Assembly: GCA_024103135.1 (NCBI GenBank)
Contig: JAGFIZ010000025.1
Coordinates: forward strand, 1-64,000
Direction of reading: 5' to 3'
From: Bradyrhizobiaceae bacterium
Lineage (GTDB): Bacteria; Bacteroidota; Ignavibacteria; Kapaibacteriales; Kapaibacteriaceae
Length of the DNA: 64,000 nt
Position numbers and translations under genes: made by a program. The first letter of the stretch is position 1. Each line of letters starts with the position of its first letter. The notes beneath the pieces were generated by a model that saw nothing but the letters and a program-made list of their open reading frames with translations, did not search any database and was not told the origin of the DNA. Positions 9,312 to 17,797 of this stretch are shown here, piece by piece.

Positions 9312-10215
9312 CGCCGGCTTCTTGAATAGAGTGTTCGGGTTTTCTGACATCATTACGCAGGTGTTTGACCTGGTACGTGAGACGTTCAGGACGACGATTG
9401 TGGCTACGATCAAGATATGCGGACCCTGGCTTGTCATGACTGCAATACTCATGGCCTTTAGCATCTCATGGTTCATTCGACTATTTACAGGACTGTCGGG
9501 TGCTGAGCAGACAGCAGAGTGGGATGCTTCGTTTGACTCAATGATTTTAAGCTCATTGCTTATTGGCCTTGGCATTCTCCTTGTCCTGGTAGTGCTCTAT
9601 GCCATTGCAGCTGCCTTTCAAACCTGTGTTACGTACATAACCATCAAGCATCTGAACGAGACGGGACACCTGCCCACGTATGACGAGGTCAAGGCCAGCA
9701 TCAAGAAACGGTTCTGGAAGGTTGTCCTGGGTATGATCGTGTCGACCATCATCATCAACACGGCAAGTCAGTTCTTCTACCTGCCCGGGATCTTCGTGTC
9801 TGTCCCCCTGTCCATTATGGTTGCTGGTATCATAGCTGACAACCTCGATCTTGGCACCGCCCTCTCTGCATCCTTCAAACTGATCAAGAACCGCTGGTGG
9901 TTTTCGTTTGGCGTGTTGGTGGTAAGCGGACTTGCCCAGGTGGCAGCGGCGAGCATCTTGATGCTGCCAGTGGTTGTGATCCTCATCGGCTTGTATGCCT
10001 TGGGCTATTGGACAGACCTTTCAAGTCTGTCGATTGTCATCGGAGCACTCGGTTCGATAATCATGATTGTTGCCTACACCTTTGCCAACTTCATCGGGCA
10101 GGTTGCTCACATGGTGCTGTACTACTCTCATAGGGAGCGTAATAACGGACAGCACTTGATGCAACGAATAGAACATCACTTCCCACTGGCCAACACAGAT
10201 GGAGTGGCGCTTTGA
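9301..10215 (+). CDS. Polytopic membrane protein of the MoxR/DUF58 operon
   Basis: A 304-residue protein starting at ATG 9301, supported by the GGAGG ahead of it. About six hydrophobic helices are visible, for example around TIKICGPWLVMTAILMAFSI, LLIGLGILLVLVVLYAIAAA, and two adjacent helices after RWWFSFGVLVV. The pattern resembles large uncharacterised multi-pass families such as DUF4013 or the glycerophosphodiesterase-type membrane domain, but I cannot assign one. It sits between SpoIIM-like and DUF4129 genes and overlaps both by a few bases, so it is almost certainly a component of that membrane system. Confidence 0.65.
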   Translation: MEFNAGFLNRVFGFSDIITQVFDLVRETFRTTIVATIKICGPWLVMTAILMAFSISWFIRLFTGLSGAEQTAEWDASFDSMILSSLLIGLGILLVLVVLYAIAAAFQTCVTYITIKHLNETGHLPTYDEVKASIKKRFWKVVLGMIVSTIIINTASQFFYLPGIFVSVPLSIMVAGIIADNLDLGTALSASFKLIKNRWWFSFGVLVVSGLAQVAAASILMLPVVVILIGLYALGYWTDLSSLSIVIGALGSIIMIVAYTFANFIGQVAHMVLYYSHRERNNGQHLMQRIEHHFPLANTDGVAL

Positions 10216-10841
10216 CTCCAGATACGCTTTCGAAAGCGGCGGTAACGGTTAGCGAATCCTGGCGAACGGGGGTGCTCAGGAACCCGGACTACTACTACTC
10301 CACAAAGCCACGGGGAGAAAGCTGGTTGGACGAGCTGTGGATGTGGTTTATGCGCTGGGTGAGTGAAGTGTTTGACGTTTCGTATGACGGAGCAGGCGAT
10401 ATCATTGGCTATCTCATTGTTGCTGTTGTTCTAACGCTTGCTGTGCTGTTCTTTGTCCGGTCTCGCAAACAAGGAATGTTCGAGAGTAAGGGACGTAAGC
10501 TAGGCACCGTCGAAGAAGCAGAACTCGAACCAACCGAAGATATCGACAGACTCATCGGTACTGCAGTTGCCAATGGTGAGTTCCGTCAAGCTGTGAGACT
10601 GCAGTATCGGCGGACACTTGCCGAACTACGTGACCGTAATGTGGTTGTGTACCGACCTGAGAAGACTGACTCTGAATACCTCCATGAACTCCGTTCTCAG
10701 TCCTACTATCAAGCAATGCGCGACGCCGTGAGTTTGTTTCAAGTTGCTTGGTATGCATTGGAGAGCATCACCGAAGATCAGTATCGCACGGCGGAGCAAG
10801 CGTTCAGTATAGTTCGTTCACAAATGCAGCATACGGCATGA
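10212..10841 (+). CDS. DUF4129 domain membrane protein
   Basis: A 209-residue protein. The start is a TTG at 10212 overlapping the previous stop, with a GGAG just upstream. One transmembrane helix lies at about residues 57-78 (IIGYLIVAVVLTLAVLFFV). The cytoplasmic C-terminus (about 110-205) matches DUF4129: ANGEFRQAVRLQYRRTLAELRDRNVV, then YRPEKTDSEYLHEL. DUF4129 proteins are regularly found with DUF58, MoxR and DUF4350 genes. Its stop overlaps the next ATG in an ATGA. Confidence 0.8.
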   Translation: MTPDTLSKAAVTVSESWRTGVLRNPDYYYSTKPRGESWLDELWMWFMRWVSEVFDVSYDGAGDIIGYLIVAVVLTLAVLFFVRSRKQGMFESKGRKLGTVEEAELEPTEDIDRLIGTAVANGEFRQAVRLQYRRTLAELRDRNVVVYRPEKTDSEYLHELRSQSYYQAMRDAVSLFQVAWYALESITEDQYRTAEQAFSIVRSQMQHTA

Positions 10842-12097
10842 ATCGCATAGGGTGGGTGCTTGCCGTCATCTTGGTCATCGTGCTGCTGATCCTGGCCGTA
10901 CGTTCGGACAATGCAATTCGGTTCAATCCAGATTTCCGTTCTACAAGTACCGCGCCATACGGATCCAAGGCCATGGTGGATTGGTTGCGCGATGAGGCGG
11001 GAAGTAAGGTTCAGATCTCGACGAAGCCACTACGAACGGTTGCTGACTCGACGCATGATCCAGTTACGCTGATCATTGCTTCTGATTTATTCGACCCTGA
11101 TTCAGTCGATGTCGATGCCATCGATACCCTGCTTAAACGTGGGTCGACCATCATTGTCAGCTCTGCCTTCATAGGCTTCGACCTTCTAAGTCGGTATGGT
11201 ATCAGACACGACATCGGCATCGACAACGAAACGTCCATTCGACTGGCGTCGAATCCCGATGTTGCACTTACTGATTCAACTCGTATTCCAGGACTGCATC
11301 AAAGCTTCGATGAATTTCAACCCGACACAGCGGACGAGTATGAAAATCCGGATCGTGAACCCGGTGGCGATACCCTTCATGCCGACTTGCTAAACGCACA
11401 GGTCATCCATAAACATGGCAAGTACGACTGGCGAGGCATACTCGTCACAAATCAGTCCGACACACCGATTGTAGCAGCTACAGCAAGGGTGTATGCTGGC
11501 CGACTTGTCGTGTCGACCATGCCACAGCTCTTCACCAACTATGGCATGCTCTATCATCGACTCTGGAATGCAACGGAAGTCGTGCTTTCCTACGCGCCCT
11601 TACAAACCGTTATCTGGGACGACTACTACAAACCACGAAGCGTACAGCAAGAGCAACAGCATCGATTGGAGCTCATCGGACAGTACAAGGGACTTACCCT
11701 GGCATACTGGATTCTGTTAGGGGGCTTGGTAGTGTATTTGTTGGTTGGGGCAAAGAGAAGACAACGCCCTATACCAAGCATTCCAGCAGTGAAGAATACT
11801 GCCATGGAGCTTGTTGATAACGTCACTGCACTGTACTGGCTCAAGAAGGACAACTGTGCCGTAGCACAACGCATTGCAGGGCAGGTTAGAAAGTATGTCG
11901 TACACCGACTTCGACTTTCATGGACAACAAACACCGCCGCCCTTGTATCATCGGTAGCTGCATCTACGGGAGCACCCATCGATGTGGTGCAACGAATGAT
12001 TTCGCTCTGCATGATTGAGATACCTGCTGACTTGTCGGATGAAGCCTTGTTGCGCATTGGCGAGGATGCAACACGGTTCTTCCGGACAGAGATTTAA
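10838..12097 (+). CDS. DUF4350 domain protein
   Basis: A 419-residue protein starting at ATG 10838 (ATGA overlap). An in-frame upstream start at 10748 would add 30 non-membrane residues and run deep into the previous gene. It has an N-terminal helix (about 4-20), an extracytoplasmic alpha/beta domain (about 30-290) matching DUF4350 (STAPYGSKAMVDWLRDE near 40, then DPVTLIIASDLFDPD), a second helix (about 305-325, AYWILLGGLVVYLLVG) and a cytoplasmic helical tail. The DUF4350 region resembles a GATase-like or Rossmann fold that may sense or bind a ligand (family-based inference). A 38-base gap separates it from the moxR gene. Confidence 0.75.
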   Translation: MNRIGWVLAVILVIVLLILAVRSDNAIRFNPDFRSTSTAPYGSKAMVDWLRDEAGSKVQISTKPLRTVADSTHDPVTLIIASDLFDPDSVDVDAIDTLLKRGSTIIVSSAFIGFDLLSRYGIRHDIGIDNETSIRLASNPDVALTDSTRIPGLHQSFDEFQPDTADEYENPDREPGGDTLHADLLNAQVIHKHGKYDWRGILVTNQSDTPIVAATARVYAGRLVVSTMPQLFTNYGMLYHRLWNATEVVLSYAPLQTVIWDDYYKPRSVQQEQQHRLELIGQYKGLTLAYWILLGGLVVYLLVGAKRRQRPIPSIPAVKNTAMELVDNVTALYWLKKDNCAVAQRIAGQVRKYVVHRLRLSWTTNTAALVSSVAASTGAPIDVVQRMISLCMIEIPADLSDEALLRIGEDATRFFRTEI

Positions 12098-12135
12098 CTA
12101 CCACAGTAACTGAACAATCACCAACCTTTACCACC

Positions 12136-13077
12136 ATGAGCACACAAACCGCACTTACCACGATTCGCAACGAAGTTGCAAGGGTCATCGTTGGTCAACA
12201 TCATGTGATTGATCAGATGTTGATTGCCATGCTGTCGGGCGGACACATCCTGTTGGAAGGTGTACCTGGCGTAGCAAAGACTCTTGCTGCTAGGCTTATG
12301 TCCAAGCTCATGCAATGCAGTTATGCAAGGATTCAGTTTACGCCTGACCTAATGCCTGCCGACGTTATTGGTACTAGCGTTTTCGACCCAGCGTCGCTGC
12401 AGTTTACGTTCAAGAAAGGTCCGGTCTTTGCGAACATCGTTCTGGCTGACGAGATCAACCGTGCTCCAGCCAAGACGCAGAGTGCACTCTTCGAAGCAAT
12501 GGAAGAGAAGCAAGTCACCGTCGACGGAACAACTCACCTACTACCAAGCCCCTTTCATGTACTTGCAACGCAGAATCCCATCGAGCAGGAAGGAACATAC
12601 CGTCTGCCGGAAGCCCAGCTTGACCGGTTTCTTATGAAGATTGTCGTCGAGTACCCATCCTTCGAAGAAGAGCAAGACATTCTTCGTAGACATCACAGCA
12701 ACGGATCAACGATGAACCTTTCAGATGTGAAGGCTGTGCTCAGCATCGACGATCTGGCTGCCATGCGCGAGAGCGTGAAGAATGTAACGGTCGAAGACGG
12801 CATCATCAAGTATGTGGCAACAATTACGCAAGCAACACGCGACTCGGCTGGACTCGATCTTGGCGCATCGCCACGCGGCAGCATTGGCATGCTTGCAGCA
12901 TCGAAGGCGCGGGCTGTGCTTGAAGGTAGGACGTTTGTACTTCCGGACGATGTTCAGGCTGTTGCACCACCAGTGCTTCGTCATCGCATTCAAGTTGCAC
13001 CAGAGCGAGAAATGGAAGGAACTACGGCTGATCAAGTGATTGCTGATATTCTCCGTTCAATCGACGTACCACGATGA
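12136..13077 (+). CDS. MoxR-family AAA+ ATPase
   Basis: A 313-residue AAA+ ATPase. Walker A is GVPGVAKT (42-49), Walker B is VLADEINRAP (D105, E106), and ATQNPIEQEGTYRLPEAQLDRF carries the sensor 1/arginine-finger region. The C-terminal lid domain includes GASPRGSIGMLAASKA. MoxR ATPases act as chaperones that remodel vWA-type partners, and the next gene, DUF58, is the usual partner. The stop overlaps the DUF58 start (ATGA). Confidence 0.93.
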   Translation: MSTQTALTTIRNEVARVIVGQHHVIDQMLIAMLSGGHILLEGVPGVAKTLAARLMSKLMQCSYARIQFTPDLMPADVIGTSVFDPASLQFTFKKGPVFANIVLADEINRAPAKTQSALFEAMEEKQVTVDGTTHLLPSPFHVLATQNPIEQEGTYRLPEAQLDRFLMKIVVEYPSFEEEQDILRRHHSNGSTMNLSDVKAVLSIDDLAAMRESVKNVTVEDGIIKYVATITQATRDSAGLDLGASPRGSIGMLAASKARAVLEGRTFVLPDDVQAVAPPVLRHRIQVAPEREMEGTTADQVIADILRSIDVPR

Positions 13078-14411
13078 TTACACTCTGGAAGGCGTGGTTC
13101 TTAACCCGGCGGACGTACATCATCGGCTTTGCTCTGGCATTGCCGGCAGTGCTGTCCGTGTGGTTCGATCCGCTATACTACTTCGTCCTCGCATGCCTCA
13201 TTGCGCTATGCCTAGCACTCGTGACCGACACAATTTGGTTGTGGGCAGGCAATCGCAGGCTTCAGGCACACCGAAAGATGGCCGAGCGGCTGAGTAACGG
13301 AGAGCAGAATCCAATAGAGCTTACCCTTCAGAGCAGTTATCCGGTTCGTGTTAGAGCAACGGTGATTGACGAGATACCAATACAGCTTCAAGAGAGAAAG
13401 TTTGCCCTTAAGGTAAACGTCGACGCACATGGTTCGCATCATACAACGTTCATGATCAGACCCGTTGAGCGTGGCATCTACACGTTTGGAGCAGTCAACG
13501 TTTACGTAAAGGGTCGGCTTGGCTTCGTCGAACGAAAATTCACCTGGGAAGCCAACAAGAGCGTAGCAGTGTATCCATCGGTGATGGAGATGCGCAGGGC
13601 AGAAATGTATGCCTTCAGTCACAAGCTCTCACGTCCGGGTATGCGCAAACAACGTCGCATTGGACACACCATGGAGTTCGAGAAGATCAAGGAGTATGTA
13701 GCTGGTGATGATGTGCGGACGATTAACTGGAAGGCCACGGCGCGAACGGGAAGCATGCGTGTAAACCTCTACCAGGATGAACGTTCGCAAGACGTCGTGT
13801 CGGTCATTGATGCAGGACGCGTAATGCGTGCCCCATTCAACGGCATGACGTCGTTGGACTATGCCGTAAACGCTGCGTTGGCATTCAGCAACGTCGTGAT
13901 CAAGAAACACGACCATCCAGGTCTGGTTGTGTACGGTAGCAAGTGGAGCACTTGCGTAAAACCATCGGGTTCTACGCTGCAGCTAGGGATGATCAACGAA
14001 GCGTTGTATGGTTTGTCGACCGAGTTTGACGAGAGCAACGACGAGCAGCTCGTCCTTCAGATCCGCTCAGCCCTCCGGCGAAGGTCGCTTGTGATGTTGT
14101 ACACCAACATCGACACACTCGGCACGCTTCGACGTCGGCTCCCCAGTCTATTGCACATTGCCAAACGTCATCTACTTGTTGTTGTGTTGTTTGACAATAC
14201 CGAAGTACGGTCAGTAGCTCAGTCAACATCAATTGCAACACTGGAGGACGTCTACACCCAGATGGTCGCCCGCGACGCAGTGCAGCAGAAGCGTGACATC
14301 GCCATCGAACTCAAGCATCACGGAATTCACTGTGTGGTATCACCACCGGAAAAGCTTAGCATTGCCAGCATTAATCAGTATCTCGACCTAAAGTCCCGTG
14401 GCGTCATCTAG
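13074..14411 (+). CDS. DUF58 (vWA-like) protein, MoxR partner
   Basis: A 445-residue protein with two N-terminal hydrophobic helices (about 15-30 and 36-56), a beta-rich middle (about 80-170) and the DUF58 core with the signature GDDVRTINWKATART (211-225), followed by a vWA-like segment (VVSVIDAGRVMR from about 241, where the metal-site motif is not the classic DxSxS). It probably sits in the inner membrane with a cytoplasmic vWA-like domain acted on by the MoxR ATPase. Overlaps: ATGA with moxR upstream, and 14 bases with ccmB downstream. Confidence 0.88.
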   Translation: MITLWKAWFLTRRTYIIGFALALPAVLSVWFDPLYYFVLACLIALCLALVTDTIWLWAGNRRLQAHRKMAERLSNGEQNPIELTLQSSYPVRVRATVIDEIPIQLQERKFALKVNVDAHGSHHTTFMIRPVERGIYTFGAVNVYVKGRLGFVERKFTWEANKSVAVYPSVMEMRRAEMYAFSHKLSRPGMRKQRRIGHTMEFEKIKEYVAGDDVRTINWKATARTGSMRVNLYQDERSQDVVSVIDAGRVMRAPFNGMTSLDYAVNAALAFSNVVIKKHDHPGLVVYGSKWSTCVKPSGSTLQLGMINEALYGLSTEFDESNDEQLVLQIRSALRRRSLVMLYTNIDTLGTLRRRLPSLLHIAKRHLLVVVLFDNTEVRSVAQSTSIATLEDVYTQMVARDAVQQKRDIAIELKHHGIHCVVSPPEKLSIASINQYLDLKSRGVI

Positions 14412-15075
14412 TCTCAGGCGAACCCTGGCGGTATTTCAGAAAGACTTGCAAAGCGAGTTGCGGACCCGTTATGGCATCACTGCTCTGCTGTTGTTCGTTG
14501 TAGTCACCGTTACCCTTGTGGTACTCTCGGCAGCCGACGAACCAATTCCACCTCCCATCGTTTCGGCAGTGTTATGGGTAATCATGTGTTTTACGGCCAT
14601 GACGGGTTTGGGAAGGGGCTTCATAAGCGAGGAGGAGCGCGGAACTGCCTTGTTCTTGCGTATGAACAGCACTCCACTTGCCGTTTATGCAGGCAAGCTT
14701 CTCATCAACATTGCTCTGGCGGTGATCACGAACTTCCTGGGTGTGTGCATGCTGTTTCTGTTCATGAGCAGAACCTCCGTCGGCTCGTGGCTCATGTTGT
14801 TGATGATCACGGTTGTTGGAAGTATTGGTCTAGCAGTAGTGCTCACCATTGTCTCGGCCTTGGTTGCAAAGGCCGGTAGTCGTTCTCCACTTCTTCCCGT
14901 GCTAAGCTTTCCCATACTGGTGCCCATACTCATGCTTGGAACGAAAGCCACGCTGGTTGCGCTGGCAGGGATGGAGTTTGCCGACCTTGCCTCTGACCTT
15001 CAGCTTATTCTGGTGTACACCGGATTGCTTGTGGTTGTGAGTACGTTGCTGTTCGACGTACTATGGTCAGAGTAG
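14398..15075 (+). CDS. ccmB: CcmB-like heme exporter permease subunit
   Basis: A 225-residue six-helix permease of the CcmB family. It begins FQKDLQSELRTRYGI (about 12-26), has helices at about 27-45, 55-70, 98-125, 130-155 and 160-185, and the CcmB feature GRGFISEEERGTALFLRMN (about 77-95) between helices 2 and 3. CcmB normally works with the CcmA ATPase and CcmC/D in cytochrome c maturation (system I). No ccmA or ccmC lies next to it; instead it ends the MoxR/DUF58 operon, with its GTG start inside the DUF58 gene. The GTG is favoured because the homologous N-terminus begins just after it. Confidence 0.8.
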   Translation: MASSSLRRTLAVFQKDLQSELRTRYGITALLLFVVVTVTLVVLSAADEPIPPPIVSAVLWVIMCFTAMTGLGRGFISEEERGTALFLRMNSTPLAVYAGKLLINIALAVITNFLGVCMLFLFMSRTSVGSWLMLLMITVVGSIGLAVVLTIVSALVAKAGSRSPLLPVLSFPILVPILMLGTKATLVALAGMEFADLASDLQLILVYTGLLVVVSTLLFDVLWSE

Positions 15076-15080
15076 TCAAG

Positions 15081-15097
15081 CCGGCGCTATGCGCCGG
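15081..15097 (+). terminator. Perfect GC-rich hairpin after ccmB
   Basis: CCGGCGC-TAT-GCGCCGG is a perfect 7-base-pair stem with a 3-base loop, six bases after the ccmB stop. No T-run follows, so it may be a pause or RNA-stability hairpin rather than a full intrinsic terminator. Confidence 0.4.
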
Positions 15098-15125
15098 GCA
15101 GTGAACAAACGATGAACATCAATTC

Positions 15126-16397
15126 ATGTGGAGGTTTGCGCCAAGCGTGCGATCTTTCACATTCATGCAGGGACTACAAGTCATCATGCGCAATGCATTC
15201 TCGGTACCGCAGTCAGTGGCTGTGCCAGAGAACACGCACGTGGCACAGGGAAAACGTGTTGCCGACGGTAGACTGTATGCACTTGATCTAGCACGGTTCA
15301 TTGCAATGATGTTCATGATGCAAGGGCATGTGATTGATGCACTTGTGAGCAGGTCTGAAATGTCGGTTGCCGACTTTCCATGGAACATCTGGCATTTCAT
15401 TCGTGGGTTTACGGCACCCATCTTTCTCATGGTCTCTGGTGCCGTGCATGCATTTGCTACGAAGCGCAACGAGGATGGAAGCGTACGTGCCGACGTGTTG
15501 CAGAAGCGCATTCGCTGGGCGTTCACGATCATTGGCATTGGATACATCCTCACCTTCCCAGCATCACGTGTGTGGGACCTGCCATTTGTGAGCCATGAAG
15601 GATGGCGAAACTTCTTGTCGGTGAACATCCTTCAGCTTACTGGTGCAACCATGCTGCTCTTCACGTTGGTGATAGCCGGCACCAAGAGTGTTGCACAGAT
15701 GGGTAAGCGTGGATTGGCTACGGCAGGAGCATTGCTTGTTTTGACGCCGGTGATGCAAGTGTTGCCAGGTATTGAGCACCTTCCGCTATGGCTCAGAGCA
15801 TATCTCAACGACGCAACGGGTTCGATCTTCCCCATGTTTCCGTTCAGTGGTTATCTGTTCGTAGGACTGTACGTTGGGTCGAAGCTAGCAGCACAGCCAA
15901 AGGAGCAGCGCGACGAGTATCTGCAACACACATCGTGGCGTTATGGGATTGTCATCACGGCAATCGGACTGGTTGTACAGTATGCACTTAAGGCAGCAGG
16001 TGTGCCTGAAAGCATGACTGATGGACCCATGAGCGTGCCACTGTTTGTTTGGCGAGTAGGCGTAGTGCTCATGGTGTTCAGCGCCGCAGTGTGGGTGTTG
16101 AATCACACCTGGCACCTACGGAATTGGTATTCGTTGTTTGGCACGAAGTCATTGTGGATTTACATCATCCACCTGCTCATACTCTTTGGTACGCCTTGGA
16201 CGTCGAGTATTGGTCGAGTGTACTATCACTCGTTCTCAGCACCCGTAAGCATCGCCATCGCCTTGGGAATTGTAGCAACAACGCTTGTTTGTGCCTGGCT
16301 GTTTGACCTGTACTCCAAACAATCGTGGGCAAGCCGATGGCGCAATCCGCTGATGTATTCCGCCTATGCAGCGTTGATACTCACGCTGCTGGTGTAA
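15126..16397 (+). CDS. Membrane acyltransferase-like protein (DUF1624 type)
   Basis: A protein of up to 423 residues. The conserved region begins near residue 49 with RLYALDLARFIAMMFMMQGHVIDAL, the pattern of DUF1624/acyltransferase-3-like membrane acyltransferases, with a His in the first helix. About ten hydrophobic helices follow, including FTAPIFLMVSGAVHAF and FPFSGYLFVGLYVG. It would move an acyl group across or at the inner membrane; donor and acceptor are unknown. Starts at 15165 and 15186 are also in frame and all precede the domain, so the N-terminus is uncertain. A distant paralogue lies at 54818-55951. Confidence 0.7.
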   Translation: MWRFAPSVRSFTFMQGLQVIMRNAFSVPQSVAVPENTHVAQGKRVADGRLYALDLARFIAMMFMMQGHVIDALVSRSEMSVADFPWNIWHFIRGFTAPIFLMVSGAVHAFATKRNEDGSVRADVLQKRIRWAFTIIGIGYILTFPASRVWDLPFVSHEGWRNFLSVNILQLTGATMLLFTLVIAGTKSVAQMGKRGLATAGALLVLTPVMQVLPGIEHLPLWLRAYLNDATGSIFPMFPFSGYLFVGLYVGSKLAAQPKEQRDEYLQHTSWRYGIVITAIGLVVQYALKAAGVPESMTDGPMSVPLFVWRVGVVLMVFSAAVWVLNHTWHLRNWYSLFGTKSLWIYIIHLLILFGTPWTSSIGRVYYHSFSAPVSIAIALGIVATTLVCAWLFDLYSKQSWASRWRNPLMYSAYAALILTLLV

Positions 16398-16420
16398 GTA
16401 GCGGAAGCATCAACACTGCG

Positions 16421-17080
16421 TTAGTCCAAGCCCCTTTCCAGCTTTGACTGAAGTCGGCTAGCCAACATGTGACGTGCCTGTTCCGAAAGCAGGCCATATC
16501 CGATCAAGCTCTGCCTAAACGTATAGGCCTTGTCGAGTGGAAAGCCACCGCCATCAAGCACCCAAGCCAAGAACACTCCATCGTTGATTCCTGTTTCGAG
16601 CAGGGCAAAGGCCTGGGCATCTACATTGGTAAACCAGCCCTGCTGGATTAACTCTTTTGTCAGTTCGGCACCAAGGTTGTTCAGGAATCTACGCGTAGCA
16701 TTGATGCGATTAAGAAAAGCCGGATTGTCGGTGCGCAAAGCATGAGCCCACAGTTCCAGTAACAATGGTGCTTGACCAGCACGTTGTTGGTAGAACTCCA
16801 CGGTGCTATCGCGAACGGCTTCGACCTTGGCGAGTGTATCGGTGGCCTGTTCGACATTCCGAGCAACAAGCTCCTCGTAGTCCGTCATCCAGGCATCGTA
16901 CACGGCTAGGAACAAGTCCTCCTTCGTAGCAAAGTACTCGTACACGGTACCCTTGCCAATTCCGGCTTGCCGGGCGATGTGCTGAATAGTAGTCTCGTGG
17001 TATCCGGTTTGAGCGAATACCACGGCTGCTGCGTTGACGATGTCTCGACGTTTCTTTTGCTTGTCGACGATTGCTGGCAT
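16421..17080 (-). CDS. TetR/AcrR-family transcriptional regulator
   Basis: A 219-residue protein with a TetR N-terminal DNA-binding domain: RRDIVNAAAVVFAQTGYHETTIQHIARQAGIGKGTVYEYFATKEDLF over about residues 11-57. The all-helical C-terminal ligand/dimer domain (about 60-210) is variable, so the inducer cannot be named. It follows talC with 12 bases between them and may be cotranscribed; whether it controls that operon or acts elsewhere is open. No efflux pump is adjacent. Confidence 0.92.
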   Translation of the reverse strand: MPAIVDKQKKRRDIVNAAAVVFAQTGYHETTIQHIARQAGIGKGTVYEYFATKEDLFLAVYDAWMTDYEELVARNVEQATDTLAKVEAVRDSTVEFYQQRAGQAPLLLELWAHALRTDNPAFLNRINATRRFLNNLGAELTKELIQQGWFTNVDAQAFALLETGINDGVFLAWVLDGGGFPLDKAYTFRQSLIGYGLLSEQARHMLASRLQSKLERGLD

Positions 17081-17092
17081 GTAGTGCTGACC

Positions 17093-17752
17093 TTAGCCTT
17101 TTTGTGCCTGCATCTTCTTTGCATCGGCAAGGAATGCTTCGAGCCCCTTATCCGTAAGCGGATGATTCAAGCACTGCATTAGCACCTTGTAAGGCACGGT
17201 AGCAATGTGGGCACCGGCTTGAGCGCAGGCCAGTACGTGCATGGGGTGACGTAGCGATGCTGCAATGATCTGGGCATCGAGCTGGTGAACGTCCCAAATC
17301 TCCGTAGCGTCTTCGATGGCCTGAATACCGTCGGTGCCGATGTCGTCAAGTCGACCAAGGAAGATGCTCACATAGGTCGCACCAGCATTGGCTGCAATCA
17401 ACCCTTGAATGGCTGTGAAGCATAGCGTTACGTTGGTTGGGATGTTCTGCTTCGAGAGTGCTGCAACAGCCGTCAGTCCTGCAGGAATGAAAGGGATCTT
17501 GATGGTAGCTTCAGGGAACCAGGAGAGAATCTCATCGGCTTCGCGAAGCATGCCATCGGTATCGGTGCTTACGACTTCGACGCTCACGTGACCACCGACG
17601 CTCTTGTGAATGTCAAGAATCAGCTCCTTGATGTCGAGCGAAGGATCTTCTTTGGCTAGCAATGATGGATTGGTTGTAACGCCGCTTACAAAGCCAAGCG
17701 AGGTTGCATGTTTGATGTCTTTCAGGTTAGCACTGTCTACGTACAGCTGCAT
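17093..17752 (-). CDS. Transaldolase / fructose-6-phosphate aldolase family (TalC type)
   Basis: A 219-residue (beta/alpha)8 aldolase of the small transaldolase/FSA family (usual length 212-222). The Schiff-base Lys is K85 in ATIKIPF, TTNPSLLAKE (26-35) forms the phosphate/substrate region, and TNVTLCFTAIQGLIAANAG and FLGRLDDIG match family signatures. The residue that separates aldolase from transaldolase activity cannot be settled by eye: the position after NVTL is C-F, where E. coli FsaA has V-F. A role in non-oxidative pentose phosphate metabolism is the likely one. It lies between the MqnA-like and tetR genes on the same strand. Confidence 0.9.
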   Translation of the reverse strand: MQLYVDSANLKDIKHATSLGFVSGVTTNPSLLAKEDPSLDIKELILDIHKSVGGHVSVEVVSTDTDGMLREADEILSWFPEATIKIPFIPAGLTAVAALSKQNIPTNVTLCFTAIQGLIAANAGATYVSIFLGRLDDIGTDGIQAIEDATEIWDVHQLDAQIIAASLRHPMHVLACAQAGAHIATVPYKVLMQCLNHPLTDKGLEAFLADAKKMQAQKG

Positions 17753-17797
17753 GGTTTCCTCATCGTCAAATAAAGTGGTCAGAATCGTGTAATCAAG

